The notes: a model not told the origin generated them from the sequence alone. A DNA stretch of 64,000 bases from Nitrososphaerota archaeon (GCA_021324115.1 JAJPJS010000002.1:28613-92612), one strand, 5' to 3'. Numbered from the stretch's first letter, positions 51,398-60,623 are shown. Translations and numbers: made by a program.

Positions 51398-54102
51398 TTA
51401 TCCCAGAATTTTTTATACAACACGAAATTTCTTTGTGCCAGATAAAGCTCCCTGTAGAGGTCTTCTTCGGTGAATGAGCGCTTCAACACCCTCGCTGCTG
51501 TATCTTCGCCAACACCATAACATGAGAGGGCTATTATAGCCCTTTTTCCAAACGAAAGGAAAAGTGACGCAGATTTCCAGGCTTTATTGTATCTAAGTCG
51601 TTCTGATGCAGTTAGCACCTTATGTTGAGAGTTTCTCTTCGCGATTCTTTCAGTGTCTTCATCAAACGGAGAACATATAGCAATTATCTTGGATTTACAT
51701 AATGGGCATTTGGCTTGATCAGGTCCTTCAAAGACATCAAAAACCCTTGACCACGAACCGCAGGTCAAGCATACTAATTTTGCTTTCCTGCGCAACAAAG
51801 CTTCTTTTAATGCGCGTATACCAGCCTCATGATTTCCCAGGGACAACATAATTCGATCGTAAGTTAACATATTAGCAAGACTCGAATATTTTTTAACATG
51901 AATAACACTTAATTTAGCAGATTTGGATTTGATCTTCTCTATTATTCTAGTGAGCCCGTCAACATCGTACTTCTTATACAGTAATTCCTGTACCACATCA
52001 TTGAATAAAATAGTCCCACTATATCTCTGGGTTAGGAGTTCTGCGATTCTGTTGTCATATTTGGCCTCACGCATTATTAACCCAAAACGTTTCGCCGAAT
52101 GCCAAATTGTATAATGAAAAGCACGAACGGTAGTCAATTCTGAGATTATGACACGTCTAATATCCTCAACTGCCATTTGTTCAATAGCGTCGACAAAGTA
52201 TGTTTTATCTGAGCCCAATATGAATATTCTATAAGGATCAACCGTCGTTTTTGGAATGCTACCGGTTTTCGCTCTGAATATTCCATTTATGAAAAGTTGC
52301 ATTGCATTATTTATTTTGGTTCCCAAGCATGAATGAAGAACGATACCAGCTTCCCCGGATTCTATCAATAGTCTGGTGATATCAGGTAAATATCCAAGTG
52401 TTTGTTTTGATTCATTCATATAATCAGCTATTTTTTTATTAGTAGAATTTAACATATCATGACGTAACTCACCAACCTTCTTAGAAACTAAAAATTCTAC
52501 TGGGATCATTTCGCCGGTCCAGACGGGGGTGGCTCCGACCAGCGATTGGCTCTTCTCTACATAGATGACAGATTCAACATCATTTATGGACACAATTCGC
52601 CAAGCATCCCCTCTAAGTATTATACTCTGACCATCCTCAAGATTCTCCGCGACAAATTTTTCATCCAATTGGCCGAGTCTCTTTCTTGAAACAAGCTCTT
52701 TAACGTCGTACTTTTCAACATCTGGTATTGTTGAGAGATTTGAGTAAAAGAAATCAAACGCTTTTCTCTTAGGTTTTATTATTTTATCATAATTGGAAAG
52801 CAGACCGGATTTGACCAATAATGATACACACTCTTCGACTTGGGCTTCAGTGACATCACAATATAGCCAAGTTGAATGCAGAAGTTGCATTATTTCTGGG
52901 ATAGTGATGCTGTTCCTCTCTATTGCCAAACTTACAATTTGAACTGCAAGAACATCGGAAGATGGATATGTTTGTACAATCGACTCCATTTTGCCTTCCT
53001 TTAGCAGGGCAACTAGAGCAGAAGCTTCGATGTAATCATCTATAGATTTGCAAATAACCGTTCCATTAGCGGTAGCTCCGAATGCATGGGAACTTCTACC
53101 CACTCTCTGTACGAGCTTGATCACTTGTCTTGGAGAGTCCACTTGGTAGACATAGTCAACATTGCCTACATCTATCCCCAATTCCAAGGACGAAGTACAA
53201 ACCACAACATTTAATTCCCCTTTGCGAAGTTGATTTTCTACTTCCTCACGGCTCTCCTTTGAAAGGGAGCCGTGATGTACTCCCACGTTGAACTTCTTGC
53301 GTTCCTTCATCAGTGCACCAATTATCTCTGCCGAGTCGCGCGTATTACAAAAGACGAGTACTTGGTGTAGTTTACGATTTATGATGTCATCTTCAAGGAA
53401 CTTCACGACACCTTCCATATCACCATCTACAAGCGTTACATCTATTTTGTATCCCCTGACGGAGTTGTCAGCAATGATCGCACACTGTTGATCATTAGTC
53501 AAAAAATGACTTGCTAGTGAATAATCACCCATGGTAGCTGATATTCCTATCCGAATCAACTCATGTTCAGTTATTTTTTGAAGGCGAGAGAGATGTAAAA
53601 GAAGTTGTGATCCTCTTTTATTAGACATCAATTCGTGTAATTCATCTATGATTGCAAATTTTGTGGCTCTAAAATTCTCTTTGAATAGTTTTGAAGATAA
53701 CAAGATGCCTAAGGTTTCAGGGGTTGTAATGAGGAGATGAGGAGGCTGTAACAGTGTTTTACGCCTGATATAGTTAGAGGTATCACCGTGTCGTACTTCG
53801 ACTTCGAGATCCAGTTTTGCTGCATATTCTCTCAAGCGATCTAACAGATTACGATTTAACGACCTGAGAGGAGTGATGTACACAGCTCTCACTCCATGCT
53901 CTCGCCGTGTTTCTTCTGATAACAACATTAATACAGGTAAAATTACAGCTTCCGTTTTCCCGGAACCGGTTGGAGCGCTGATCAAGCAATTTCTGTTCCT
54001 TATGATGACGGGCCACGCCTTCTGCTGGATAGGAGTAGGTACATTGAATCCTAGTTTTGTTGAATACTCGACCAGCTTTTGTTGTAAATCAGCCAGAACC
54101 AA
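51394..54102 (-). CDS. lhr: Lhr-like DEAD/DEAH box helicase
   Basis: 902 residues, superfamily 2 helicase. RecA domain 1: PTPIQQKAWPVI, motif I APTGSGKTE (about 43-51), TPLRSLNR, TTPETL, DELHELM (motif II), GISATMG (motif III). Domain 2: VFCNTRDSAE, TSSLELGIDVG, QRVGRSSHA (motif VI). A WH and Lhr-core domain follow, and a C-terminal zinc element CLTCGSWSRV...CPLCKSKI. 3'-5' DNA/RNA-DNA unwinding in repair is the known role. Shares its 3' end with RPA. Confidence 0.92.
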   Translation of the reverse strand: MVLADLQQKLVEYSTKLGFNVPTPIQQKAWPVIIRNRNCLISAPTGSGKTEAVILPVLMLLSEETRREHGVRAVYITPLRSLNRNLLDRLREYAAKLDLEVEVRHGDTSNYIRRKTLLQPPHLLITTPETLGILLSSKLFKENFRATKFAIIDELHELMSNKRGSQLLLHLSRLQKITEHELIRIGISATMGDYSLASHFLTNDQQCAIIADNSVRGYKIDVTLVDGDMEGVVKFLEDDIINRKLHQVLVFCNTRDSAEIIGALMKERKKFNVGVHHGSLSKESREEVENQLRKGELNVVVCTSSLELGIDVGNVDYVYQVDSPRQVIKLVQRVGRSSHAFGATANGTVICKSIDDYIEASALVALLKEGKMESIVQTYPSSDVLAVQIVSLAIERNSITIPEIMQLLHSTWLYCDVTEAQVEECVSLLVKSGLLSNYDKIIKPKRKAFDFFYSNLSTIPDVEKYDVKELVSRKRLGQLDEKFVAENLEDGQSIILRGDAWRIVSINDVESVIYVEKSQSLVGATPVWTGEMIPVEFLVSKKVGELRHDMLNSTNKKIADYMNESKQTLGYLPDITRLLIESGEAGIVLHSCLGTKINNAMQLFINGIFRAKTGSIPKTTVDPYRIFILGSDKTYFVDAIEQMAVEDIRRVIISELTTVRAFHYTIWHSAKRFGLIMREAKYDNRIAELLTQRYSGTILFNDVVQELLYKKYDVDGLTRIIEKIKSKSAKLSVIHVKKYSSLANMLTYDRIMLSLGNHEAGIRALKEALLRRKAKLVCLTCGSWSRVFDVFEGPDQAKCPLCKSKIIAICSPFDEDTERIAKRNSQHKVLTASERLRYNKAWKSASLFLSFGKRAIIALSCYGVGEDTAARVLKRSFTEEDLYRELYLAQRNFVLYKKFWDN

Positions 54103-54105
54103 GAT

Positions 54106-54258
54106 TCAAGCCTGTTTCTTCCGAGAATAATACTCGTATATGAATGCTGATATCAATCCTAATGCTAGCAGGAAAAACGTCATCGTTGCAGCAATGCTAT
54201 AAAATTCGGATGGAGACAATGGTATTGGACAAGCTGGCTCAACACCTGTTATTAAAAC
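54106..54258 (-). CDS. Possible small single-helix membrane protein
   Basis: An open frame of 51 codons bounded by in-frame stops contains CPIPLSPSEFYSIAATMTFF followed by LLALGLISAFIYEYYSRKKQA, one transmembrane helix with a basic end, just before lhr. No ATG, GTG or TTG occurs before the helix except one internal ATG, so either an unusual start is used or it is not a gene. Confidence 0.3.
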   Translation of the reverse strand, partial: VLITGVEPACPIPLSPSEFYSIAATMTFFLLALGLISAFIYEYYSRKKQA

Positions 54259-54390
54259 TTAGACCAAATACACGAATCTATTTTTTATTATGATAAACAC
54301 AGTTAGAATACGCATATTCAGACTAGTGATAATAGGATATGTGCTTAGAATGGAAAAATAATTAGAAATAAGCGACACAAGACCACATAA

Positions 54391-55242
54391 TCAATTTGCA
54401 GTCATTCTGGAAAGAGCCTTACAAATATCTGTTTTTGTTAACACGCCAACCAATTCGAGAGAATCATTGAGAACAGGCAATCCGCTGATTTCATGTTTTA
54501 TCATAAGACTAGCCCCTTCAGCAGAATCAGCTTCGCTTCGAACCGTTATCACGTTGGTTTTCATTATATCAGCGACGGTCAGATGGGGGAACATTACAGT
54601 GGGAATAACATAATCCGTACCCATGAAGAAAGTTTGATCCTTGGAATAGATTTTTGCAAGCAACAACGGGCTAACTGATGCGAAATCATTCATAGTAATT
54701 ATCCCAACCAGTGAGCTCTCCATAACCACCAGTCTTGATATCTTATTCTTCGTCATCAATTCAGCTGCATAATAGATAGAATTGGCTGGCTGAATGGTTA
54801 TCGCTGGCGAGCTCATACATTCTTTAACTCTGTATTTCCTCGTGATCCTCTCACCATAAAACTTTACAATATCAATTTTAGTAACAATACCGGTCAGATT
54901 ATCCGACTTGTTGGTTATGATTACTGAGCTTATATCGTATTCAAGCATTGATTTAACTACATCTGATACGCTAGCCTTTTCATTTTCTGTTACAAGCGAA
55001 TCTGTCATGCATTCGGAAATTCTTATTTTATCGAGTGTTTGACCAGAGACATCAGAAGACGTAAAACGTATAATATCCTTCTTTGTAACAATACCAACTG
55101 CTGTTTCCCGATCAATTATTATCAGACGATCAATCTTTTTCTGGTTCATCAGGTTAATGGCATCAAGCATCGAAGCTGAAGGACTAATCGTAACCAAACT
55201 CTTTGACATGACATTTTTTACAGCAGTATTTTCAACACCCAT
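54391..55242 (-). CDS. Four-CBS-domain protein
   Basis: 283 residues made of two CBS pairs. Repeats: VKNVMSKSLVTISPSASMLDAINLMNQKKIDRLIIID, ISECMTDSLVTENEKASVSDVVKSMLEYDISSVIIT, VKECMSSPAITIQPANSIYYAAELMTKNKISRLVVM and VADIMKTNVITVRSEADSAEGASLMIKHEISGLPVL. CBS pairs bind adenosyl nucleotides such as AMP/ATP or SAM and usually regulate partner proteins; here there is no attached effector domain. Monocistronic. Confidence 0.9.
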   Translation of the reverse strand: MGVENTAVKNVMSKSLVTISPSASMLDAINLMNQKKIDRLIIIDRETAVGIVTKKDIIRFTSSDVSGQTLDKIRISECMTDSLVTENEKASVSDVVKSMLEYDISSVIITNKSDNLTGIVTKIDIVKFYGERITRKYRVKECMSSPAITIQPANSIYYAAELMTKNKISRLVVMESSLVGIITMNDFASVSPLLLAKIYSKDQTFFMGTDYVIPTVMFPHLTVADIMKTNVITVRSEADSAEGASLMIKHEISGLPVLNDSLELVGVLTKTDICKALSRMTAN

Positions 55243-55578
55243 AATTTAGATGCCAGAACTATAATGGTTAATTCAATCTTCTAAAGCTTTTGTCATATTG
55301 ATTTATGATTATGTCTTTTACAAAGATTTAGTTAAATAATTAGTACAAACTGAATACATAAATAATAAACTCAACAATATAGAATAGTACAAACTCATCT
55401 TATTCACTAATTATATGAAGTCGTCGAAAGTCGATATATCTACCAAAGATCAAAATGGAGCAAAGAATCAAAAGTGAAGAAGATTATGCAATTTATCAAT
55501 GCAAACAAATTCGGATAAAACTGGCAATTCACAAACCAAGAAGCTTAAAATACATTCACCAAAGCCGGTTCAATGAGT
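55243..55578. other. AT-rich intergenic region before tRNA-Met
   Basis: About 335 bp, no gene seen. CTTAAAATAC at about 55542-55551 is positioned roughly 30 bp before the tRNA-Met 5' end and may be its TATA element. Several AT-only runs (55310-55400). Confidence 0.4.
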
Positions 55579-55694
55579 GCCGGGGTAGCTCAGCCTGGTC
55601 AGAGCGCCAGTCTCCATAAATTGGGCGGAACTCATAATCTGGAGATGGTGTCAAAACCAACCAGAAGCCAGGGGTTCGAAACCCCTCCCCGGCA
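55579..55694 (+). tRNA. Elongator tRNA-Met (CAT) with two non-canonical introns
   Basis: Acceptor GCCGGGG/CCCCGGC, D arm GCTC-AGCCTGGTCA-GAGC, T stem AGGGG/CCCCT, discriminator A: elongator Met type. Intron 1 (55611-55629, 19 nt) at 30/31: central helix CGCC/GGCG, bulges AGT and GAA; removal gives stem CCAGA/TCTGG and loop CTCATAA. Intron 2 (55645-55666, 22 nt) in the variable loop: central helix CTGG/CCAG, bulges AGA and AAG, inner TGGT/ACCA; removal gives the 5-nt variable loop AGGCC. The spliced tRNA is 75 nt. No intron at the usual 37/38. Confidence 0.9.
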
Positions 55695-56075
55695 TTATCC
55701 TAACAAAAGCCTCCTGTAGTCATTGACAAGACTTGGATCCACAACACCATAAAGCATCTCTTCAGATCCATCTGACATCACTGCCGGCATTCTAGCTATT
55801 CCTACGGGAAGATCAACGGATGATAAGACATCTTCATGAGTAGAATCAATGAGTTTTGTAGCTGAACTACCCTCAGTCTTAAAACATAAAACTCTTTCAA
55901 TTGTTCTTTGACCGAATCCGGCGGCCCTACCACCTGCTGCGCCAGGCGTTTCGGCGATCATTATTATGAACAGTGTATTGGGACTAGGATTACTAAAATC
56001 AACAATAAGTTCAGAGACGATAATTTTTCTTTTAGGGTCTTTGATGATGTTTTCTAACTCGGACAGATCTTCCAT
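55695..56075 (-). CDS. Conserved-looking protein of unknown function
   Basis: 126 residues, soluble, starting MEDLSELENIIKDPKRKIIVSEL and containing a Gly/Ala-rich loop (ETPGAAGGRAAGFGQ) and GIARMPAVMSDGSEEMLYGVVDPSLVNDYRRLL. The PAVMSDG..MLYG pattern is faintly thioredoxin-like but has no CxxC. I do not recognise the family. Its stop lies directly at the 3' end of tRNA-Met (opposite strand). Confidence 0.6.
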   Translation of the reverse strand: MEDLSELENIIKDPKRKIIVSELIVDFSNPSPNTLFIIMIAETPGAAGGRAAGFGQRTIERVLCFKTEGSSATKLIDSTHEDVLSSVDLPVGIARMPAVMSDGSEEMLYGVVDPSLVNDYRRLLLG

Positions 56076-56344
56076 GCATGCAAGCTAAGATAAGGGATTA
56101 AAAACTCCTTTCATTATCAGATAATTACCTTCATGTGTTATTGTTTGCTGTGATGAGCTTTACTCTGGAATACCTGGATCATGAACAAAATCATCAAAAA
56201 AGATGTAAACAATAAAGGCAGCAAAACAAGAAACATATCAAAGGAAACAAAAGATGAGTTGTGATGACTATTGGTTGGATATCATGTTTGCAGCTGCTTC
56301 AACTTTGTTTTAGTTATCTTTTGTAATTCTTACCTGAAAAGTAA

Positions 56345-56448
56345 TGCGGGGGGTGGGATTTGAACCCACGAACCCCTACGGGATGAGGTCCTGAGCTTCG
56401 TGGCTTGCTTAAGCACTCACGCCTTTGACCAGGCTGGGCGACCCCCGC
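56345..56448 (-). tRNA. tRNA-Leu (CAG) with non-canonical 30/31 intron
   Basis: Acceptor GCGGGGG/CCCCCGC, D stem GCC/GGC, class II variable arm, T stem GTGGG/CCCAC, discriminator A. The 19-nt intron (56397-56415) at 30/31 is a perfect BHB: central helix CGTG/CACG, bulges AGT and AAG, inner hairpin GCTT/AAGC. Splicing gives anticodon stem TGAGG/CCTCA and loop CTCAGGA (CAG). Spliced length 85 nt, no CCA encoded. Confidence 0.92.
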
Positions 56449-56531
56449 GAGAACCGCTCAGATTTCACCATTTCAAAAGCTTTCCTAAACTCGCAGAGGG
56501 TTTTTATCCAATCTTAAACCAAGACTAGGTT

Positions 56532-56858
56532 GTGAAGTTAGACAAGACAAAGGTATACCGTTTGACACGTCAGGTGCCAGCAGGAAGAGTGACCACGTAT
56601 GGTGCTCTGGCCAAGGCCGCAGGGAATCCCAAGGCCACTCGAGGCATTGGAATGCTCATGCATGTTAATCCAGATGCGCCCCGTACCCCCTGTCATCGCG
56701 TAGTCATGTCGAACGGAAAGGTGGGTGGATATGGTTCGAAGAAGGGCGTTAGCCAGAAAATAGAACGCCTCAAGGCAGAAGGAGTCAATGTCATAAATGG
56801 CAAAGTAGTTAACTTTGACAGGAAGCTCTTCACTGAGTTTGAAATAGAAACAGATTGA
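56532..56858 (+). CDS. ogt: O6-alkylguanine-DNA alkyltransferase domain protein
   Basis: 108 residues, only the DNA-binding/active-site domain of the MGMT family. VYRLTRQVPAGRVTTYGALAKAAGNPKATRGIGM...NPDAPRTPCHRVVMSNGKVGGYGSKKGVSQKIERLKAEGV with the PCHRVV acceptor cysteine (about residue 54). The usual N-terminal domain is absent, as in short archaeal Ogt forms and in alkyltransferase-like proteins; because the Cys is present it should be a true methyltransferase. Preceded by a TATA-like TTTTTAT about 30 bp upstream. Confidence 0.85.
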   Translation: MKLDKTKVYRLTRQVPAGRVTTYGALAKAAGNPKATRGIGMLMHVNPDAPRTPCHRVVMSNGKVGGYGSKKGVSQKIERLKAEGVNVINGKVVNFDRKLFTEFEIETD

Positions 56859-56912
56859 AAGGTTTATGAAGCGCCTTTCCGCCCCGCAAGTCCAGCCGTT
56901 ACCATAGTATAG

Positions 56913-57356
56913 GTGATGTTATTGAAAATTGATGGACCTCTGATCGTTATAATATTAATAGCTCTTGTGACGGCAACTGGATTCGCAGCCGCCGCCATCA
57001 ATTACAATTCCTCCGAATTCTATCCTCCCTGGGTTCACGCAAATACAAACAAACCAGCTCTTCTGTACGTGCCTGTAATCAATGGCACAACGAACCTTTC
57101 TGCTTCGTTGTATGACGCGTATGGTAACCTCATTGTAAACTTGACTCAGGTCTCCAGCAACGCTTCATACGTTGAATTTTCGACAGGCTCCTATCAGATT
57201 CATACGAATTATGCATATAAAGTGTGGGTGCCTCAACAGAATATAGTCTATGATTTTGGGCTTCAGAACCCATCGATCGGTGAGTTGAAGGATACCTACT
57301 ATCATGTGATCCTCACTCCTACCATGCAGGACCAATACTGGCGTCCAACTTCATGA
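56913..57356 (+). CDS. Membrane-anchored extracellular protein of unknown function
   Basis: 147 residues. An N-terminal hydrophobic helix (PLIVIILIALVTATGFAAAA, about 9-28) serves as signal or anchor; the rest is beta-rich with several N-glycosylation-type sequons (NGT, NLS, NLT, NAS) and looks like an Ig-like extracellular domain (NGTTNLSASLYDAYGNLIVN). GTG-ATG starts are adjacent. No family recognised. Confidence 0.6.
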   Translation: MMLLKIDGPLIVIILIALVTATGFAAAAINYNSSEFYPPWVHANTNKPALLYVPVINGTTNLSASLYDAYGNLIVNLTQVSSNASYVEFSTGSYQIHTNYAYKVWVPQQNIVYDFGLQNPSIGELKDTYYHVILTPTMQDQYWRPTS

Positions 57357-57408
57357 AAGTATTCCGTATCAAACTTACTATGTTAAAAGCCATAAAATTA
57401 AATCTAAT

Positions 57409-58611
57409 GTGATGGTAAAGGGTAGATCTCCATCCTTTAACGACCTCGGATACATCATGCTCGGTAAAGGCTGCCGAGTGTTCGTATTCGGCATGGCAAG
57501 CATCATGACTCCAGTTTATCTTGCTTTCCTTGGTTATTCTGCTTTCACCATCGGGGCGTTTTTAGCCGTTATGATTGGAGGGAATATAGTATCAAACATC
57601 ACCCTCCTATGGTTTGAGCATCATATAGGAAGGAAAGTCTCTCTGCTTCTCTTCAGTAGTCTGATGTTGTTAGCTGGAGTATTGTTGTTTCTTACCACAG
57701 ACCTTTACGTAATGACGATTGCATTCTTTATAAGTAATATGAGTACGACCGGGACCGAGGCTGGTCCCTTTCAATCAATTGAAACTGGTGTACTTCCTCG
57801 CATAGTTTCCGTAGGTAAAAGAAATGCAGCTTTCGGATACTATAACCTAATAGGATATGCCGCCTCATCCGTAGGCGCTTTCGCAGCCTCCTTACCCGCA
57901 TATTTCGGAAACCATCTGACCGTTTTTCATTACATGTATCTTCTCTACGGTCTGGTGGGATTTCTACTCATAGTTGTATATTTGCAACTTGGTAACGTAG
58001 AAACGGCCCAAGTTGGAGCTAATCATAAGAACCTGCTCAATATATCTGAAAAAGCCAGACACAACATTACAAAGCTATCCACATTGTTTGCGATCGATGC
58101 TTTTGGAGGAGGGTTAGTATCTCAGGCCCTGCTCTCATACTGGTTCTTTTTTGTATATGGGGTATCACTCAAAGACCTTGGATTGATATTCTTCATTGCA
58201 AACATCATAACCGCTTTTTCAATGATAGGAGCTTCTTACATAGCAGGAAGGTTGGGAAATCTGAGGACTATGGTATTCAGTCATATAATATCTAATTTGT
58301 TTCTGATATTAATACCCTTGGTAGGCACCCTGTCCGGTGCCGTATCCTTCTTATTTTTAAGACAGGCTTCATCGCAAATGGATGTGCCTACACGTCAAGC
58401 TTTCATGATGAGTATTTTTGATGATAAGGAAAGGGTGCCTGCAAACGTAGTCACCAACACTTCAAGGATTATAAGTAATATATTTGGCTCTCCGATAACT
58501 GGCGAATTACTCTCGTTAGGGCTCGTTTCTGTTCCTCTTATACTGGCTGGTGTGACCAAGATATTATACGACACACTGATTTATCAATCGTATAGAAAGG
58601 ATTATCGGTAA
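57409..58611 (+). CDS. Major facilitator superfamily transporter
   Basis: 400 residues with about 12 hydrophobic helices and the MFS loop LWFEHHIGRKVSLLLFSSLMLL between helices 2 and 3 (G-x-x-x-GRK/R pattern) and a partly matching repeat after helix 8 (GRLGNLRTMVFSH). Substrate unknown. Close upstream anchored protein (53 bp) is on the same strand and might be cotranscribed. Confidence 0.85.
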   Translation: MMVKGRSPSFNDLGYIMLGKGCRVFVFGMASIMTPVYLAFLGYSAFTIGAFLAVMIGGNIVSNITLLWFEHHIGRKVSLLLFSSLMLLAGVLLFLTTDLYVMTIAFFISNMSTTGTEAGPFQSIETGVLPRIVSVGKRNAAFGYYNLIGYAASSVGAFAASLPAYFGNHLTVFHYMYLLYGLVGFLLIVVYLQLGNVETAQVGANHKNLLNISEKARHNITKLSTLFAIDAFGGGLVSQALLSYWFFFVYGVSLKDLGLIFFIANIITAFSMIGASYIAGRLGNLRTMVFSHIISNLFLILIPLVGTLSGAVSFLFLRQASSQMDVPTRQAFMMSIFDDKERVPANVVTNTSRIISNIFGSPITGELLSLGLVSVPLILAGVTKILYDTLIYQSYRKDYR

Positions 58612-58850
58612 TGCTGGTATCAATTGAACGTCTTTGTATGGCGTGGGTTTTTGGACGGAATATCATGTTGTGAGCCATTAGCTTCAATAACTCCATTCAC
58701 AAACAATCAAAGAACACGGTATAGTAGGTAATAATGGTAATAACACCAAAAATTGTTAACTCTCAACGGCAGCCTTTCATATTCGAATCATGTATAACCT
58801 TCTGGCCTGCCGCATCTGAAAAATCCATCTCAAAGTAAGATGTAAAACAT

Positions 58851-60017
58851 TCAGCTTATGAGTGGCTTGGTTTTTTGCTCGGATATTTTTGCATTAATCA
58901 AGAGAACAAGAGGAATCAGTGGAATGGTACCCACAGCAACCCAGCCCATTGGCCAAGAGTAAAGAGATGCCACGATCGAAAGCAGAGGTAGCACCCACAT
59001 CCCCAAAAGAATCTGTATCGTATTGACTACGGCAAGGGATGCTGTCGCATTCATCGGATCTATATTATGGACATACGCATAAAGCACCGAAATGGACATT
59101 TCATTGAAAAACCCAAGAACTAAAAGGGATGATATCACGATTTGACTGCTTTGAAACCCGAAGAAAGTAGCCGGGAATATTGAAAGTATACCTACAGTGA
59201 AGAGAAGTAGTTTCTTCCTAGAGACCCTATCATAAACCACGGTGGCAAGACCGCCTACTATGCTGGCCAAAAGGAGTGGCGTGGATTCAATCCCTGAAGC
59301 TGATATCGAAGTCTTCAATTCTAACTGCAGATAAGCTGGCAAGAGTTGACCGGCAGCGAAGTACGTCCCCCACGTTCCCAAAAATGCAATCGCACCCTCC
59401 ACGATCCGCGGATTCTTTAATTGAGCCATAGCATCAGAGATGCTGAATCTCCCAACGAGCTCAATTTTCCTTATTGCAGCAAAATTAACTCCGGCGACCA
59501 GTACTCCCAGCATCCCACCAGAAAACATGCTAATTCTCCACCCGAAGTCTTCCTGAATTATCCCCCATGCGAGGCCGAACCCCCCTCCGATAGCAAAGGC
59601 CACATTGTAAAGCCCCATCATGAGACCCGGGCGTGAGGGTTGAAGACCAAGTATCACACCGCCTGCTGAGGCGAAAAATAGGGCTGCACCGATACCGGAT
59701 ATAGCCCTAGTCAAGAAGACCCAAAAGGTAGAAGGTGAAATCACTATCAGCATGTTTCCTAATGAAAGCACAACAAGACCGAGAACATACGTTCTTGTGG
59801 GACCAAACCGTTTTGATACAACACCAGAAGGGACCTGGAAGATACCCGTGGCCGCGTAAAAGGCAACCGGTACCAATCCAAGCATCCAATAGGGGAATCC
59901 CCCCTCGTGAGCTATGGTGGGTAGTGCTGGGGACATCGTGAACCAGTTTAATCCATAAACAGAACGGGCAATGAGCACAAGTGGGATTATGAAGCTGCTA
60001 CTGGTTCTTGACGGCAA
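58851..60017 (-). CDS. Major facilitator superfamily transporter
   Basis: 388 residues, about 12 transmembrane helices. MFS signature VSKRFGPTRTYVLGLVVLSLGNMLIV after helix 2 and Y DRVSRKKLLLFTVGILSIFPAT in the second half; helix 4-5 GIGAALFFASAGGVILGLQPSRPGLMMGLYNVAFAIGGGFG. Unrelated in detail to the MFS protein at 57.4 kb, so not a recent duplicate. Substrate unknown. Confidence 0.85.
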   Translation of the reverse strand: MPSRTSSSFIIPLVLIARSVYGLNWFTMSPALPTIAHEGGFPYWMLGLVPVAFYAATGIFQVPSGVVSKRFGPTRTYVLGLVVLSLGNMLIVISPSTFWVFLTRAISGIGAALFFASAGGVILGLQPSRPGLMMGLYNVAFAIGGGFGLAWGIIQEDFGWRISMFSGGMLGVLVAGVNFAAIRKIELVGRFSISDAMAQLKNPRIVEGAIAFLGTWGTYFAAGQLLPAYLQLELKTSISASGIESTPLLLASIVGGLATVVYDRVSRKKLLLFTVGILSIFPATFFGFQSSQIVISSLLVLGFFNEMSISVLYAYVHNIDPMNATASLAVVNTIQILLGMWVLPLLSIVASLYSWPMGWVAVGTIPLIPLVLLINAKISEQKTKPLIS

Positions 60018-60189
60018 ATTCTTTATGAGCCGCGAAGTGTGTGCGTATTTAAGGATGAATTAATGGGATATGTAACCTTGGATAGCTATCATATTCATAA
60101 ACATGAAGTTAGGATAGGATCGTTTGCCGCCATACAGGTTAACTTAACGCAAACTTATAGCCACGTGATAGATTACTCGCGTCCTGAGA

Positions 60190-60318
60190 GCCGGGGTGGC
60201 GGAGTGGCTGTGGTGAAAATAGCCACCATAAAACGCGTCAGCCTCGAGATCATCGATTGTGGGCCAGCAAGCTGATGGGCCCTAGCGGCCCCCATGGGTT
60301 CAAGTCCCATCCCCGGCG
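60190..60318 (+). tRNA. tRNA-Ser (CGA) with D-loop and canonical introns
   Basis: Acceptor GCCGGGG/CCCCGGC, D stem GCG/CGC, anticodon stem TCAGC/GCTGA, long variable arm GGGCC-CTAGC-GGCCC, T stem ATGGG/CCCAT, discriminator G: class II Ser. D-loop intron of 19 nt (60210-60228): central helix GTGG/CCAC, bulges CTG and CAT; splicing gives a 13-nt D-loop, the same length as in both Leu tRNAs. A second 21-nt intron at 37/38 (60249-60269) leaves loop CTCGAGA (CGA). Spliced length 89 nt. Confidence 0.88.
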
Positions 60319-60350
60319 CTCCTAATCACATTGGAATCGTTAAATCGATT

Positions 60351-60623
60351 CTATCTGTTTTTCTCTCTAGGCGGCAGGAAGAACTTACTCCTCCAAGGGG
60401 AAGTTCCACATGCTCGAACCGCGAGGAGTATAACACCGATAACCATTGTAGCTATCCCCGGAGCATTCCAGATTTCAGGGACCATTCTTGCAGTTATACA
60501 GTATGAAGTTTGAAAGCCCGCACAAGAAACCTGTAGCAAACCTGGAGTCAGACTGAACAAGAGCCAAGTGACACCAAAAAGGAGAAGCACAGTCCCGATA
60601 ATCGAAGATTCTTCAGGTTTCAT
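60351..60623 (-). CDS. Small two-helix membrane protein
   Basis: 90 residues with helices at about 8-32 and 50-68, two to three cysteines in the external loop (SCAGFQTSYC) and a basic C-terminus. No family recognised. ATG start at 60623 and free-standing. Confidence 0.5.
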   Translation of the reverse strand: MKPEESSIIGTVLLLFGVTWLLFSLTPGLLQVSCAGFQTSYCITARMVPEIWNAPGIATMVIGVILLAVRACGTSPWRSKFFLPPREKNR

